From contig NW_027480547.1 of NCBI RefSeq assembly GCF_051401765.1, positions 1-64,000 on the forward strand: a stretch of 64,000 bases of DNA. The letters are read 5' to 3'. Under the pieces are notes generated by a model. That model was not told the origin of the DNA. It searched no databases and was given only the letters and a program-made list of their open reading frames with translations. Every line of letters begins with the position of its first letter. The stretch's first letter is position 1. The translations under genes and the position numbers were made by a program. Of the stretch, positions 10,955-25,100 are shown in pieces. The DNA comes from Calliopsis andreniformis. Taxonomy: Eukaryota; Arthropoda; Insecta; Hymenoptera; Andrenidae.

Positions 10955-13900
10955 ATTGAGGGCTGAGTATTGAGGATTGAAGGTTGAGGACTGAGGATTG
11001 ACGATTGAATATTGAGGACTGGGTGTTGTGGATAGAGTGTTGAGAATTGATGTTTGAGGACTAAGATTTGAAAATTGAAGATTGAGGATTGAGTATTGAA
11101 GACTGAGAATTGAGGATATTCTACTGATGATTGAGGATTGAGGATTGAGTATTGAGGATTGAGGATTGAGGATTGAGGATTGAGGATTTTGGATTGAGGA
11201 TTGATGATTGAGGGTTGGGGATTGAGTATTGAGGACTGATGATTGAGGATTGAGGATTCAGGATTGAGGGCTGATTACTGAGGGTTGAGGGTTGAGGGTT
11301 GAGGATTGAGGATTGAGTATTGAAGACTGAGGACAGAGGGTTGAGGACTGAGTATTGAGGATTGAGGATTGAGTATTGAGGATTGAGAATTGAGTATTGA
11401 GGATTGAGGATTGAGGATTGAGGATTGAGGATTGAGGATTGAGGATTGAGGGTTGAGGATTGAGTATTGAGGATTCAGCATTGAGGATTGAGGATTGAGG
11501 ATTGAGGATTGAGGGCTGAGTATTGAGGATTGAAGGTTGAGGGTTGAGGATTGACGATTGAATATTGAGGACTGGGTGTTGAGGATAGAGTGTTGAGAAT
11601 TCATGTTTGTGGACTAAGATTCGAAGATTGAAGATTAAGGATTGATGTTGAAGATTGTGGTTTGAGAATTGAGGATGGAGCGTTGAGGACTGAGGTTTGA
11701 GAATTAAGGATTGACAATTCAATTATGGGGATTGAGAATTGAGGATTGTGTATTGAGGATTGAGGATTGAGGATTGATGATTGAGGGTTGGGGATTGAGT
11801 ATTGAGGATTGAGGATTGAGGATTCAGGATTGAGGACTGATGATTGAGGATTGAAGATTGAGGATTGATGATTGAGTATTGAAGATAGAGGATTGGGAAT
11901 GGATGATTGAGAATTGAGGATTGGGGATTGAGGATTGAGCATTGAATATTGAGGATTGAGGTTTGAAGACGGAGGATTGAGGATTGAGGATTGAGGATTG
12001 AGGATTGAGGTTAGAGGTTAGAGAGCTGAGGTTTGATGATTGAGGATTGAGGATTGAGCATTGAGGGCTGAGTATTGAGGATTGAAGGTTGAGGACTGAG
12101 GATTGACGATTGAATATTGAGGACTGGGTGTTGTGGATAGAGTGTTGAGAATTGATGTTTGAGGACTAAGATTTGAAAATTGAAGATTGAGGATTGAGTA
12201 TTGAAGACTGAGAATTGAGGATATTCTACTGATGATTGAGGATTGAGGATTGAGTATTGAGGATTGAGGATTGAGGATTGAGGATTGAGGATTTTGGATT
12301 GAGGATTGATGATTGAGGGTTGGGGATTGAGTATTGAGGACTGATGATTGAGGATTGAGGATTCAGGATTGAGGGCTGATTACTGAGGGTTGAGGGTTGA
12401 GGGTTGAGGATTGAGGATTGAGTATTGAAGACTGAGGACAGAGGCTTGAGGACTGAGTATTGAGGATTGAGGACTGAGGATTGAGGATTGATGGTTGAGG
12501 ATTGAGAATTGAAGATTGAGGATTCAGGATCGAGGATTGAGTATTGTATACTGATAGTTGAGGATTGAGTGTTGTGAATTGAGGATTGATCATTGATTAT
12601 TGAGGACTGAAGTTTGAGGAATGTGGATTGAGGATTGAGGATTGAGGATTGAGGACTGAGGGCTGAGGATTGAGGTTTGAGAATTGAGGATTGACAATTG
12701 AATATTGAGGATTGTGGCTTGATGACTGAGGATTGAGGATTGAGGATTCAGGATTGAGAATTGAGGATTGAGGATTGAGGACGGGGGATTGAGTATTGAG
12801 TATTGAGGATTGAGTGCTGAGGATTGAAGCTTGAGGACTGAGGATTGACGATTGAATATTGAGGACTGGGTGTTGAGGATAGAGTGTTGAGAATTGATGT
12901 TTGAGGACTAAGATTTGAAGATTGAAGGTTGAGGATTGAGTATTGAAGACTGAGAATTGAGGATATTCTACTGATGATTGAGGATTGCGAATTGAGGGTT
13001 GAGGATTAATGGTTGAGACTGTGGGTTGAGGATTGAGCATTGAGGATTGAGGATTGAGGATTGAGGATTGAGGATTGAGGATTGATGGTTGAGGATTGAG
13101 GATTGAAGATTGAGGATTCAGGATCGAGTATTGAGTATTGTATACTGATAGTTGAGGTATGAGTGTTGTGAATTGAGGATTGATCATTGATTATTGAGGA
13201 CTGAAGTTTGAGGAATGAGGATTGAGGATTGAGGGTTGAGGATTGAGGACTGAGGGCTGAGGATTGAGGTTTGAGAATTGAGGATTGACAATTGAATATT
13301 GAGGATTGTGGCTTGATGACTGAGGATTGAGGATTGAGGATTCAGGATTGAGAATTGAGGATTGAGGATTGAGGACGGAGGATTGAGGATTGAGTATTGA
13401 GGATTGAGGATTGAGCACTGTGGGCTGAGTATTGAGGATTGAAGGTTGAGGACTGAGGATTGACTATTGAATATTGAGGATTGGGTGTTGTGGATAGAGT
13501 GTTTAGAATTGATGTTTGAGGACTAAGATTTGAAAATTGACGATTGAGGATTGAGTATTGAAGACTGAGAATTGAGGATATTCTACTGATGATTGAGGAT
13601 TGAGGATTGAGGGTTGAGGATTGAGGATTGAGGATTGAGGATTGAGGATTGAGGATTTTGGATTGAGGATTGATGATTGAGGGTTGGGGATTGAGTATTG
13701 AGGACAGATGATTGAGGATTGAGGATTGAGGATTGAGGATTGAATATTGAGTATTGAGAATTGAAGATAGAGGATTGAGGATTGAGGGTTGAGGATTGAG
13801 GACGAGGACTGACGGTTGAGGATTCAGGTTTGAGGATTGAGGATTCAGGATTGAGGATTGAGGACTGAGGGCTGAGGATTGAGGTTTGAGAATTGAGGAT

Positions 13901-16387
13901 TGACAATTGAATATTGAGGATAGTGGCTTGATGACTGAGGATTGAGGATTGAGGATTCAGGATTGAGAATTGAGGATTGAGGATTGAGAACGGAGGATTG
14001 AGGATTGAGTATTGAGGATTGAGGACTGAGGATTGAGGATTGAGGATTAAGGATTGAGGATTGAGGATTGAGGATTAAGGATTGAGGATTGAGGATTGAG
14101 GATTGAGGTCTGAGTGTTGAGGATTGAAGGTTGAGGACTGAGGATTGACGATTGAATATTGAGGACTGGGTGTTGAGGATAGAGTGTTGAGAATTGATGT
14201 TTGAGGACTAAGATATGAAGATTGAAGGTTGAGGATTGAGTATTGAAGACTGAGAATTGAGGATATTCTGCTGATGATTGAGGATTGCGAATTGAGGGTT
14301 GAGGATTAATGGTTGAGTCTGTGGGTTGAGGATTGAGGATTGAGGATTGAGGATTGAGGATTGAGGATTGAGGATTGAGGATTGATGGTTGAGGATTGAG
14401 GATTGAAGATTGAGGATTCAGGATCGAGTATTGAGTATTGTATACTGATAGTTGAGGTATGAGTGTTGTGAATTGAGGATTGATCATTGATTATTGAGGA
14501 CTGAAGTTTGAGGAATGAGGATTGAGGATTGAGGGTTGAGGATTGAGGACTGAGGGCTGAGGATTGAGGTTTGAGAATTGAGGATTGACAATTGAATATT
14601 GAGGATTGTGGCTTGATGACTGAGGATTGAGGATTGAGGATTCAGGATTGAGAATTGAGGATTGAGGATTGAGGACGGAGGATTGAGGATTGAGTATTGA
14701 GGATTGAGGATTGAGCACTGTGGGCTGAGTATTGAGGATTGAAGGTTGAGGACTGAGGATTGACTATTGAATATTGAGGATTGGGTGTTGTGGATAGAGT
14801 GTTTAGAATTGATGTTTGAGGACTAAGATTTGAAAATTGACGATTGAGGATTGAGTATTGAAGACTGAGAATTGAGGATATTCTACTGATGATTGAGGAT
14901 TGAGGATTGAGGGTTGAGGATTGAGGATTGAGGATTGAGGATTGAGGATTGAGGATTTTGGATTGAGGATTGATGATTGAGGGTTGGGGATTGAGTATTG
15001 AGGACAGATGATTGAGGATTGAGGATTGAGGATTGAGGATTGAATATTGAGTATTGAGAATTGAAGATAGAGGATTGAGGATTGAGGGTTGAGGATTGAG
15101 GACGAGGACTGACGGTTGAGGATTCAGGTTTGAGGATTGAGGATTCAGGATTGAGGATTGAGGACTGAGGGCTGAGGATTGAGGTTTGAGAATTGAGGAT
15201 TGACAATTGAATATTGAGGATAGTGGCTTGATGACTGAGGATTGAGGATTGAGGATTCAGGATTGAGAATTGAGGATTGAGGATTGAGAACGGAGGATTG
15301 AGGATTGAGTATTGAGGATTGAGGACTGAGGATTGAGGATTGAGGATTAAGGATTGAGGATTGAGGATTGAGGATTAAGGATTGAGAATTGAGGATTGAG
15401 GATTGAGGATTGACGATTGAGGATTGAGGATTGAGGATTTTGGATTGAGGATTGAGCATTGAGGATTGAGGATTTAGGATTGAGTATTGAGGATTGAGGA
15501 TTGAGGATTGAAGACTGAGAATTGAGAATTGATGATTGAGGATTGAGGATTGAGGTTTGAGGGTTGAGCATTGAATATTGAGGACTGAAGATTGAGGACG
15601 GAGGATTGAGGATTGAGGATTGTCGATTGAGGATTGAGGATTGTCGATTGAGGATTGAGGATTCAGAATTGAGGATTGAGTGTTGGGTATTGAGTATTGA
15701 ACATTGAGGACGGAGGATTGAGAATTGAGTATTGAGGATTGAGGATTGAGGATTGAGGATTGAGGATTGAGGATTGAGGATTGAGGATTGAGGATTGAGT
15801 ATTGAGGATTCAGCATTGAGGATTGAGGATTGAGGATTGAGGATTGAGGGCTGAGTATTGAGGATTGAAGGTTGAGGGTTGAGGATTGACGATTGAATAT
15901 TGAGGACTGGGTGTTGAGGATAGAGTGTTGAGAATTCATGTTTGTGGACTAAGATTCGAAGATTGAAGATTAAGGATTGATGTTGAAGATTGTGGTTTGA
16001 GAATTGAGGATGGAGCGTTGAGGACTGAGGTTTGAGAATTAAGGATTGACAATTCAATTATGGGGATTGAGAATTGAGGATTGTGTATTGAGGATTGAGG
16101 ATTGAGGATTGATGATTGAGGGTTGGGGATTGAGTATTGAGGATTGAGGATTGAGGATTCAGGATTGAGGATTGATGATTGAGGATTGAAGATTGAGGAT
16201 TGATGATTGAGTATTGAAGATAGAGGATTGGGAATGGATGATTGAGAATTGAGGATTGGGGATTGAGGATTGAGGATTGAGGTTAGAGGTTTGAAGACGG
16301 AGGATTGAGGATTGAGGATTGAGGATTGAGGATTGAGGTTAGAGGTTAGAGAGCTGAGGATTGATGATTGAGGATTGAGGATTGAGC
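10955..16387 (+). repeat. 5433-bp higher-order repeat, copy 2
   Basis: This is a direct tandem copy of 5522-10954 and carries the same nested duplications, landmarks and GTTAGAG doublets. Only two substitutions relative to copy 1 were noticed (11837 and 15700). Such similarity in an array whose individual heptads are heavily diverged points to recent duplication or sequence homogenisation. An assembly duplication must also be considered. Confidence 0.93.
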
Positions 16388-19300
16388 ATTGAGGGCTGAG
16401 TATTGAGGATTGAAGGTTGAGGACTGAGGATTGACGATTGAATATTGAGGACTGGGTGTTGTGGATAGAGTGTTGAGAATTGATGTTTGAGGACTAAGAT
16501 TTGAAAATTGAAGATTGAGGATTGAGTATTGAAGACTGAGAATTGAGGATATTCTACTGATGATTGAGGATTGAGGATTGAGTATTGAGGATTGAGGATT
16601 GAGGATTGAGGATTGAGGATTTTGGATTGAGGATTGATGATTGAGGGTTGGGGATTGAGTATTGAGGACTGATGATTGAGGATTGAGGATTCAGGATTGA
16701 GGGCTGATTACTGAGGGTTGAGGGTTGAGGGTTGAGGATTGAGGATTGAGTATTGAAGACTGAGGACAGAGGGTTGAGGACTGAGTATTGAGGATTGAGG
16801 ACTGAGGATTGAGGATTGATGGTTGAGGATTGAGAATTGAAGATTGAGGATTCAGGATCGAGGATTGAGTATTGTATACTGATAGTTGAGGATTGAGTGT
16901 TGTGAATTGAGGATTGATCATTGATTATTGAGGACTGAAGTTTGAGGAATGTGGATTGAGGATTGAGGATTGAGGATTGAGGACTGAGGGCTGAGGATTG
17001 AGGTTTGAGAATTGAGGATTGACAATTGAATATTGAGGATTGTGGCTTGATGACTGAGGATTGAGGATTGAGGATTCAGGATTGAGAATTGAGGATTGAG
17101 GATTGAGGACGGGGGATTGAGTATTGAGTATTGAGGATTGAGTGCTGAGGATTGAAGCTTGAGGACTGAGGATTGACGATTGAATATTGAGGACTGGGTG
17201 TTGAGGATAGAGTGTTGAGAATTGATGTTTGAGGACTAAGATTTGAAGATTGAAGGTTGAGGATTGAGTATTGAAGACTGAGAATTGAGGATATTCTACT
17301 GATGATTGAGGATTGCGAATTGAGGGTTGAGGATTAATGGTTGAGACTGTGGGTTGAGGATTGAGCATTGAGGATTGAGGATTGAGGATTGAGGATTGAG
17401 GATTGAGGATTGATGGTTGAGGATTGAGGATTGAAGATTGAGGATTCAGGATCGAGTATTGAGTATTGTATACTGATAGTTGAGGTATGAGTGTTGTGAA
17501 TTGAGGATTGATCATTGATTATTGAGGACTGAAGTTTGAGGAATGAGGATTGAGGATTGAGGGTTGAGGATTGAGGACTGAGGGCTGAGGATTGAGGTTT
17601 GAGAATTGAGGATTGACAATTGAATATTGAGGATTGTGGCTTGATGACTGAGGATTGAGGATTGAGGATTCAGGATTGAGAATTGAGGATTGAGGATTGA
17701 GGACGGAGGATTGAGGATTGAGTATTGAGGATTGAGGATTGAGCACTGTGGGCTGAGTATTGAGGATTGAAGGTTGAGGACTGAGGATTGACTATTGAAT
17801 ATTGAGGATTGGGTGTTGTGGATAGAGTGTTTAGAATTGATGTTTGAGGACTAAGATTTGAAAATTGACGATTGAGGATTGAGTATTGAAGACTGAGAAT
17901 TGAGGATATTCTACTGATGATTGAGGATTGAGGATTGAGGGTTGAGGATTGAGGATTGAGGATTGAGGATTGAGGATTGAGGATTGAGGATTTTGGATTG
18001 AGGATTGATGATTGAGGGTTGGGGATTGAGTATTGAGGACAGATGATTGAGGATTGAGGATTGAGGATTGAGGATTGAATATTGAGTATTGAGAATTGAA
18101 GATAGAGGATTGAGGATTGAGGGTTGAGGATTGAGGACGAGGACTGACGGTTGAGGATTCAGGTTTGAGGATTGAGGATTCAGGATTGAGGATTGAGGAC
18201 TGAGGGCTGAGGATTGAGGTTTGAGAATTGAGGATTGACAATTGAATATTGAGGATAGTGGCTTGATGACTGAGGATTGAGGATTGAGGATTCAGGATTG
18301 AGAATTGAGGATTGAGGATTGAGAACGGAGGATTGAGGATTGAGTATTGAGGATTGAGGACTGAGGATTGAGGATTGAGGATTAAGGATTGAGGATTGAG
18401 GATTGAGGATTAAGGATTGAGGATTGAGGATTGAGGATTGAGGTCTGAGTGTTGAGGATTGAAGGTTGAGGACTGAGGATTGACGATTGAATATTGAGGA
18501 CTGGGTGTTGAGGATAGAGTGTTGAGAATTGATGTTTGAGGACTAAGATATGAAGATTGAAGGTTGAGGATTGAGTATTGAAGACTGAGAATTGAGGATA
18601 TTCTGCTGATGATTGAGGATTGCGAATTGAGGGTTGAGGATTAATGGTTGAGTCTGTGGGTTGAGGATTGAGCGTTGAGAATTGAGGATTGAGGATTGAG
18701 GATTGACGATTGAGGATTGAGGATTGAGGATTTTGGATTGAGGATTGAGCATTGAGGATTGAGGATTTAGGATTGAGTATTGAGGATTGAGGATTGAGGA
18801 TTGAAGACTGAGAATTGAGAATTGATGATTGAGGATTGAGGATTGAGGTTTGAGGGTTGAGCATTGAATATTGAGGACTGAAGATTGAGGACGGAGGATT
18901 GAGGATTGAGGATTGTCGATTGAGGATTGAGGATTCAGAATTGAGGATTGAGTGTTGGGTATTGAGTATTGAACATTGAGGACGGAGGATTGAGAATTGA
19001 GTATTGAGGATTGAGGATTGAGGATTGAGGATTGAGGATTGAGGATTGAGGATTGAGGATTGAGGATTGAGTATTGAGGATTCAGCATTGAGGATTGAGG
19101 ATTGAGTATTGAGGATTGAGGGCTGAGTATTGAGGATTGAAGGTTGAGGGTTGAGGATTGACGATTGAATATTGAGGACTGGGTGTTGAGGATAGAGTGT
19201 TGAGAATTCATGTTTGTGGACTAAGATTCGAAGATTGAAGATTAAGGATTGATGTTGAAGATTGTGGTTTGAGAATTGAGGATGGAGCGTTGAGGACTGA

Positions 19301-19666
19301 GGTTTGAGAATTAAGGATTGACAATTCAATTATGGGGATTGAGAATTGAGGATTGTGTATTGAGGATTGAGGATTGAGGATTGATGATTGAGGGTTGGGG
19401 ATTGAGTATTGAGGATTGAGGATTGAGGATTCAGGATTGAGGATTGATGATTGAGGATTGAAGATTGAGGATTGATGATTGAGTATTGAAGATACAGGAT
19501 TGGGAATGGATGATTGAGAATTGAGGATTGGGGATTGAGGATTGAGCATTGAATATTGAGGATTGAGGTTTGAAGACGGAGGATTGAGGATTGAGGGTTG
19601 AGGATTGAGGATTGAGGTTAGAGGTTAGAGAGCTGAGGATTGATGATTGAGGATTGAGGATTGAGC
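16388..19666 (+). repeat. 5433-bp higher-order repeat, copy 3, internally deleted (3279 bp)
   Basis: This copy starts at the internal 1105-bp module boundary, aligning with 12060 of copy 2 (offset 4328), so the first 1105 bp are absent. One extra heptad near 17941-17990 shifts the offset to 4335. Near 18670 the alignment jumps to about 15.40 kb of copy 2, removing roughly 1.05 kb, one nested 1300-bp repeat period. Near 18920 one 21-bp step containing TGTCGATTG is also missing relative to 15620-15642. Confidence 0.88.
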
Positions 19667-20350
19667 ATTGAGGGCTGAGTATTGAGGATTGAAGGTTGAG
19701 GACTGAGGATTGACGATTGAATATTGAGGACTGGGTGTTGTGGATAGAGTGTTGAGAATTGATGTTTGAGGACTAAGATTTGAAAACTGAAGATTGAGGA
19801 TTGAGTATTGAAGACTGAGAATTGAGGATATTCTACTGATGATTGAGGATTGAGGATTGAGTATTGAGGATTGAGGATTGAGGATTGAGGATTGAGGACT
19901 TTGGATTGAGGATTGATGATTGAGGGTTGGGGATTGAGTATTGAGGACTGATGATTGAGGATTGAGGATTCAGGATTGAGGGCTGATTACTGAGGGTTGA
20001 GGGTTGAGGGTTGAGGATTGAGGATTGAGTATTGAAGACTGAGGACAGAGGGTTGAGGACTGAGTATTGAGGATTGAGGACTGAGGATTGAGGATTGATG
20101 GTTGAGGATTGAGAATTGAAGATTGAGGATTCAGGATCGAGGATTGAGTATTGTATACTGATAGTTGAGGATTGAGTGTTGTGAATTGAGGATTGATCAT
20201 TGATTATTGAGGACTGAAGTTTGAGGAATGTGGATTGAGGATTGAGGATTGAGGATTGAGGACTGAGGGCTGAGGATTGAGGTTTGAGAATTGAGGATTG
20301 ACAATTGAATATTGAGGATTGTGGCTTGATGACTGAGGATTGAGGATTGA
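19667..20350 (+). repeat. 5433-bp higher-order repeat, copy 4, truncated at the A/B boundary
   Basis: This segment follows 16388 onward at offset 3279 for about 680 bp. It ends abruptly near 20341-20350, where the A-type order after the GGCTTGATGACTG units switches to B-type units. The junction lies in a few near-consensus heptads, as expected for a crossover within short identity. Confidence 0.87.
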
Positions 20351-22128
20351 TGATTGAGGATTGAGGATTGAGGATTGAGGATTGAGGATTGAAGATTGAG
20401 GATTGGGTATTGAGGATTGAAGAATGAGGGTTGAGTATTGAAATCTGTGAATTGAGGATATTCTATTGAGGATTGAGGATTGACAATTGATTTTTGAGGA
20501 CTGCGGGCTGAAGATTGAGGATTCAGGATTGAGGATTCGGGATTGATGTTTGAGGACTGAGGATTGAGGGTTGAGTATTGAGGATTGAGGATTGGGGATT
20601 GAGGATTGAAGATTGAGTATTGAGGTTTGAAGATTGAGGATTGAGGATTGAGGATTGAGGATTAAGTATTGAGGATAGAAGACTGAGGACTGGGGACTGA
20701 GGATTGAAGATTGAGGGTTGAGGATTGAGGATTGAGGATTGACGCTTGAGGATTGAGGATTGAGGATGGAGGATAGAAGAGAGAGGACTGAGTATTGAGG
20801 ATTGAAGAATGAGGATTGAGGATTGAGGATTGAGGATTGAGGATTGAAGACTGAGTATAGAGGATTGAGAATTGAGGATTGAGGATTGAGGATTGAGTAT
20901 TGAGGATTGAAGATTGGGGATTCAGGATTGAGGATTGAAGATTGAGGATTGGGTGTCGAGGATTGAAGAATGAGGATTGAGGATTGAGGACTGAGGATTG
21001 AGGATTGAGGATTGAGGATTGAGGATTGAGGATTGAATATTGATGATTGAAGATTGAGGATTGAGGATTGAGGGTTGTGGATTGAGGACAAGGACTGAGG
21101 GTTGAATATTGATGTTTGAGGTCTGAGGAGTGAGGATTGAGGATTGAGAATTGAGGATTGAGGATTGAGGATTGAAGATTGAGGATTGGGTATTGAGGAT
21201 TGAAGAATGAGGATTGAGGATTGAGGATTGAGGATTGAGGATTGAGGATTGAAGATTGAGGATTGGGTATTGAGGATTGAAGAATGAGGGTTGAGGATTG
21301 AAATATGTGAATTGAGGTTATTCTATTGAGTATTGAGGATTGACAATTGATTTTTGAGGACTGAGGGCTGAAGATTGAGGATTCAGGATTGAGGATTCGG
21401 GATTGAGGATTGAGGATTGAGGATTGAGGATTGAGGATAGAGGATTGAGGATTGAAGATTGAGTATTGAGTATTGAAGACTGACGATTGAGGATTGAGGA
21501 TTGAGGATTGAGGATTGAGGATTGAAGATTGAGTATTGAGGATTGAAAATTGAGGATTGAGGATTGAAGAATGAGGGTTGAGGATTGAAATATGTGAATT
21601 GAGGATATTCTATTGAGTATTGAGGATTGACAATTGATTTTTGAGGACTGAGGGCTGAAGATTGAGGATTCAGGATTGAGGATTCGGGATTGTGGTTTGA
21701 GGACTGAGAATTGAGGGTTGAGGATTGAGGATTGTGGAGTGAGGATTGACGATTGAAGATTGAGTATAGGGGATTGAAGATTGAGGATTGAGGATTGAGG
21801 ATTAAGTATTGAGGATAGAAGATTGAGGATTGGGGACTGAGGATTGAAGATTGATGGTTGAGGATTGAGGATTGAGGATTGACGCTTGAGTATTGATGAT
21901 TAAGGATGGAGGATAGAAGAGAGAGGACTGAGTTTTGAGGATTGAAGAATGAGGATTGAAGATTGCAGATTGAGTATTGAGGATTGAAGACTGAGTATTG
22001 AGGATTGAGGATTGAGGACTGAGGATTGAAGATTGAGTATTGCGGGTTGAAAATTGAGGATTGAGGATTGAGGATTGAGGATTGAGGATTGAGGATTGAG
22101 CATTGAATATTGAGTATTGAGGATTGAA
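20351..22128 (+). repeat. B-type entry segment
   Basis: B landmarks lie near 20457, 21310 and 21603, with GGATAGAAGAGAGAGG near 20770 and 21910. About 20.35-21.3 kb parallels 23.88-24.85 kb and 28.99-29.95 kb (offset 3515 near 21091), with a local indel of about three heptads (21 bp). No gene is present. Confidence 0.8.
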
Positions 22129-25100
22129 GATTGAGGATTGAGGATTGAGGATTGAGGATTGAGGATTAAGGATTGAAGATTGAGGATTGGGGATTGAGGA
22201 TTGACAATTGAGGTTTGAGTATTGAGGATTGAGAATTGAGGATTGATTATTGAAGATTGAGTATTGAGGATTGAAGATTGTGGATTGAGGATTGAGGATT
22301 GAGGATTGAGGATGAGGGCTGAGGGTTGAGGATTGAGGTTTGAGGACTGAGGACTGAGGATTGAGGATTGCCAACAGAGGATTGAGGATTGAGGATTGAA
22401 GATTGAGCATTGGGTATTGAGGATTGAAGTATGAGGACTGAGGATTGAGGATTGAGGATTGAGGATTGAAGATTGAGGATTGAGGATTGAGGATTGAGGA
22501 TTGAATATTGAGTATTGAGGATTGAAGATAGAGGATTGAGGATTGAGGGTTGAGGATTGAGGACGAGGACTGACGGTTGAGGATTCAGGTTTGAGGATTG
22601 AGGATTCAGGATTGAGGACTGAGGATTGAGGATTGAGGATTGAGCATTGAGGATTGTAGATTGAGGACTGGGGATTGAGGATTGAAGATTGAGGATTAAG
22701 GATCGAGGATTGGGGATTGAGGATCTAGGATTGGAGATTGATTATTGAGGATTGAGGATTGAGGATTGAGAATTGAGAATTGAGGATGAGGACTGAGGGT
22801 TAGGATTGAGGATTGAGGAACGAGAATTCAGGATTGGGGATTGAGGACTGAGGATTGACGATTGAGTGTTGAAGATTGAGGATTGATTACTGAGGATTGA
22901 GGATTGAGGATTGAGGATTGAGGATTGAAGATTCAGTATTGAGGATTGAAGGTTGAGAATAGAGGATTGAGGATTGAACATTGAGGAATGAGCGTTCAGG
23001 GTTGAGTGATGAGAATTGATGTTTGTGGATAGAGATTTAAAGATTGCAGATTGAGTATTGAGTATTGAAAACTGTGACTTGAGGATATTCTATTGGGGAT
23101 TGAGGATTGACAACTGATAGTTGAGGACTGAGGGCTGAAGGTTGAGGATGCAGGATTGAGGGTGCAGGATTGAGGATTCAGAATTGTGGTTTGAGGACTG
23201 AGGATTGAGGATTGAGGATTGAGGATTGAGGATTGAGGATTGAGGATTGAAGGTTGAGGATTGGGTATTGAGGATTGAACATTGAGGATTGAGGATTGAG
23301 TATTGAGGATTGAGGATTGAGGGTTGAAGATTGAGGATTGAAGGTTGAGGATTGGGTGTTGAGGATTGAAGAATGAGGATTGAGGATTGAGGATTGAGGA
23401 TTAAGGATTGAAGATTGAGTATTGAGGATTGAAGATTGAGGATTGAGGATTGAGGATTGAGGATTGAGGATTGAGGATTGAAGATTGAGTATTGAGGATT
23501 GAAGATTGAGGATTGAGGATTGAGGATTGAGGACTGAGGATTGAGGATTGAGGATTGAAGATTGAGTATTGAGGGTTGAAGATTGCGGATTGAGGATTGA
23601 GGATTGAGGATTGAGGATTAAAGATTGAGGATTGAGGATTGAGTATTGAGGATTGAGGATTGAGGATTGAAGATTGAATATTGATGATTGAAGATTGAGG
23701 ATTGAGGATTGAGTGTTGTGGATTGAGGACGAGGACTGAGGGTTGAACATTGATGTTTGATGTCTGAGGATTGTGGATTGAGGATTGAGGATTGAAGATT
23801 GAGTATTGAGGATTGAAGATTGAGGATTGAGGATTGAGTATTGAAGATCGAGGATTTGGGACTGAGGATTGAAGATTGAGGATTGATGATTGAGGATTGA
23901 GGATTGAGGATTGAGGATTGAGGATTGAAGATTGAGGATTGGGTATTGAGGATTGAAGAATGAGGGTTGAGTATTGAAATCTGTGAATTGAGGATATTCT
24001 ATTGAGGATTGAGGATTGACAGTTGATTTTTGAGGACTGAGGGCTGAAGATTGAGGATTCAGGATTGAGGATTCGGGATTGATGTTTGAGGACTGAGGAT
24101 TGAGGGTTGAGTATTGAGGATTGAGGATTGGGGATTGAGGATTGAAGATTGAGTATTGAGGTTTGAAGATTGAGGATTGAGGATTGACGATTGAGGATTA
24201 AGTATTGAGGATAGAAGACTGAGGATTGGGGACTGAGGATTGAAGATTGAGGGTTGAGGATTGAGGATTGAGGATTGGGGATGGAGGATAGAAGAGAGAG
24301 GACTGAGTATTGAGGATTGAAGAATGAGGATTGAGGATTGAGGATTGAGGATTGAGGATTGAAGACTGAGTATAGAGGATTGAGAATTGAGGATTGAGGA
24401 TTGAGGATTGAGTATTGAGGATTGAAGATTGGGGATTCAGGATTGAGGATTGAAGATTGAGGATTGGATGTCGAGTATTGAAGAATGAGGATTGAGGATT
24501 GAGGACTGAGGATTGAGGATTGAGGATTGAGGATTGAGGATTGAGGATTGAATATTGATGATTGAAGATCGAGGATTGAGGATTGAGGGTTGTGGATTGA
24601 GGACAAGGACTGAGGGTTGAATATTGATGTTTGAGGTCTGAGGATTGAGGATTGAGGATTGAGAATTGAGGATTGAGGATTGAGGATTGAAGATTGAGGA
24701 TTGGGTATTGAGGATTGAAGAATGAGGATTGAGGATTGAGGATTGAGGATTGAGGATTGAAGATTGAGGATTGGGTATTGAGGATTGAAGAATGAGGGTT
24801 GAGGATTGAAATATGTGAATTGAGGTTATTCTATTGAGTATTGAGGATTGACAATTGATTTTTGAGGACTGAGGGCTGAAGATTGAGGATTCAGGATTGA
24901 GGATTCGGGATTGTGGTTTGAGGACTGAGGATTGAGGGTTGAGGATTGAGGATTGAGGATTGAGGATTGAGGATCGAAGATTGAGTATTGAGGATTGAAG
25001 ATTGAGGATTGAGGATTGAGGATTGAGGATTGAAGATTGAGGATTGGGTATTGAGTATTGAACATTGAGGATTGAGGGTTGAGTATTGAGGATTGAGGAT

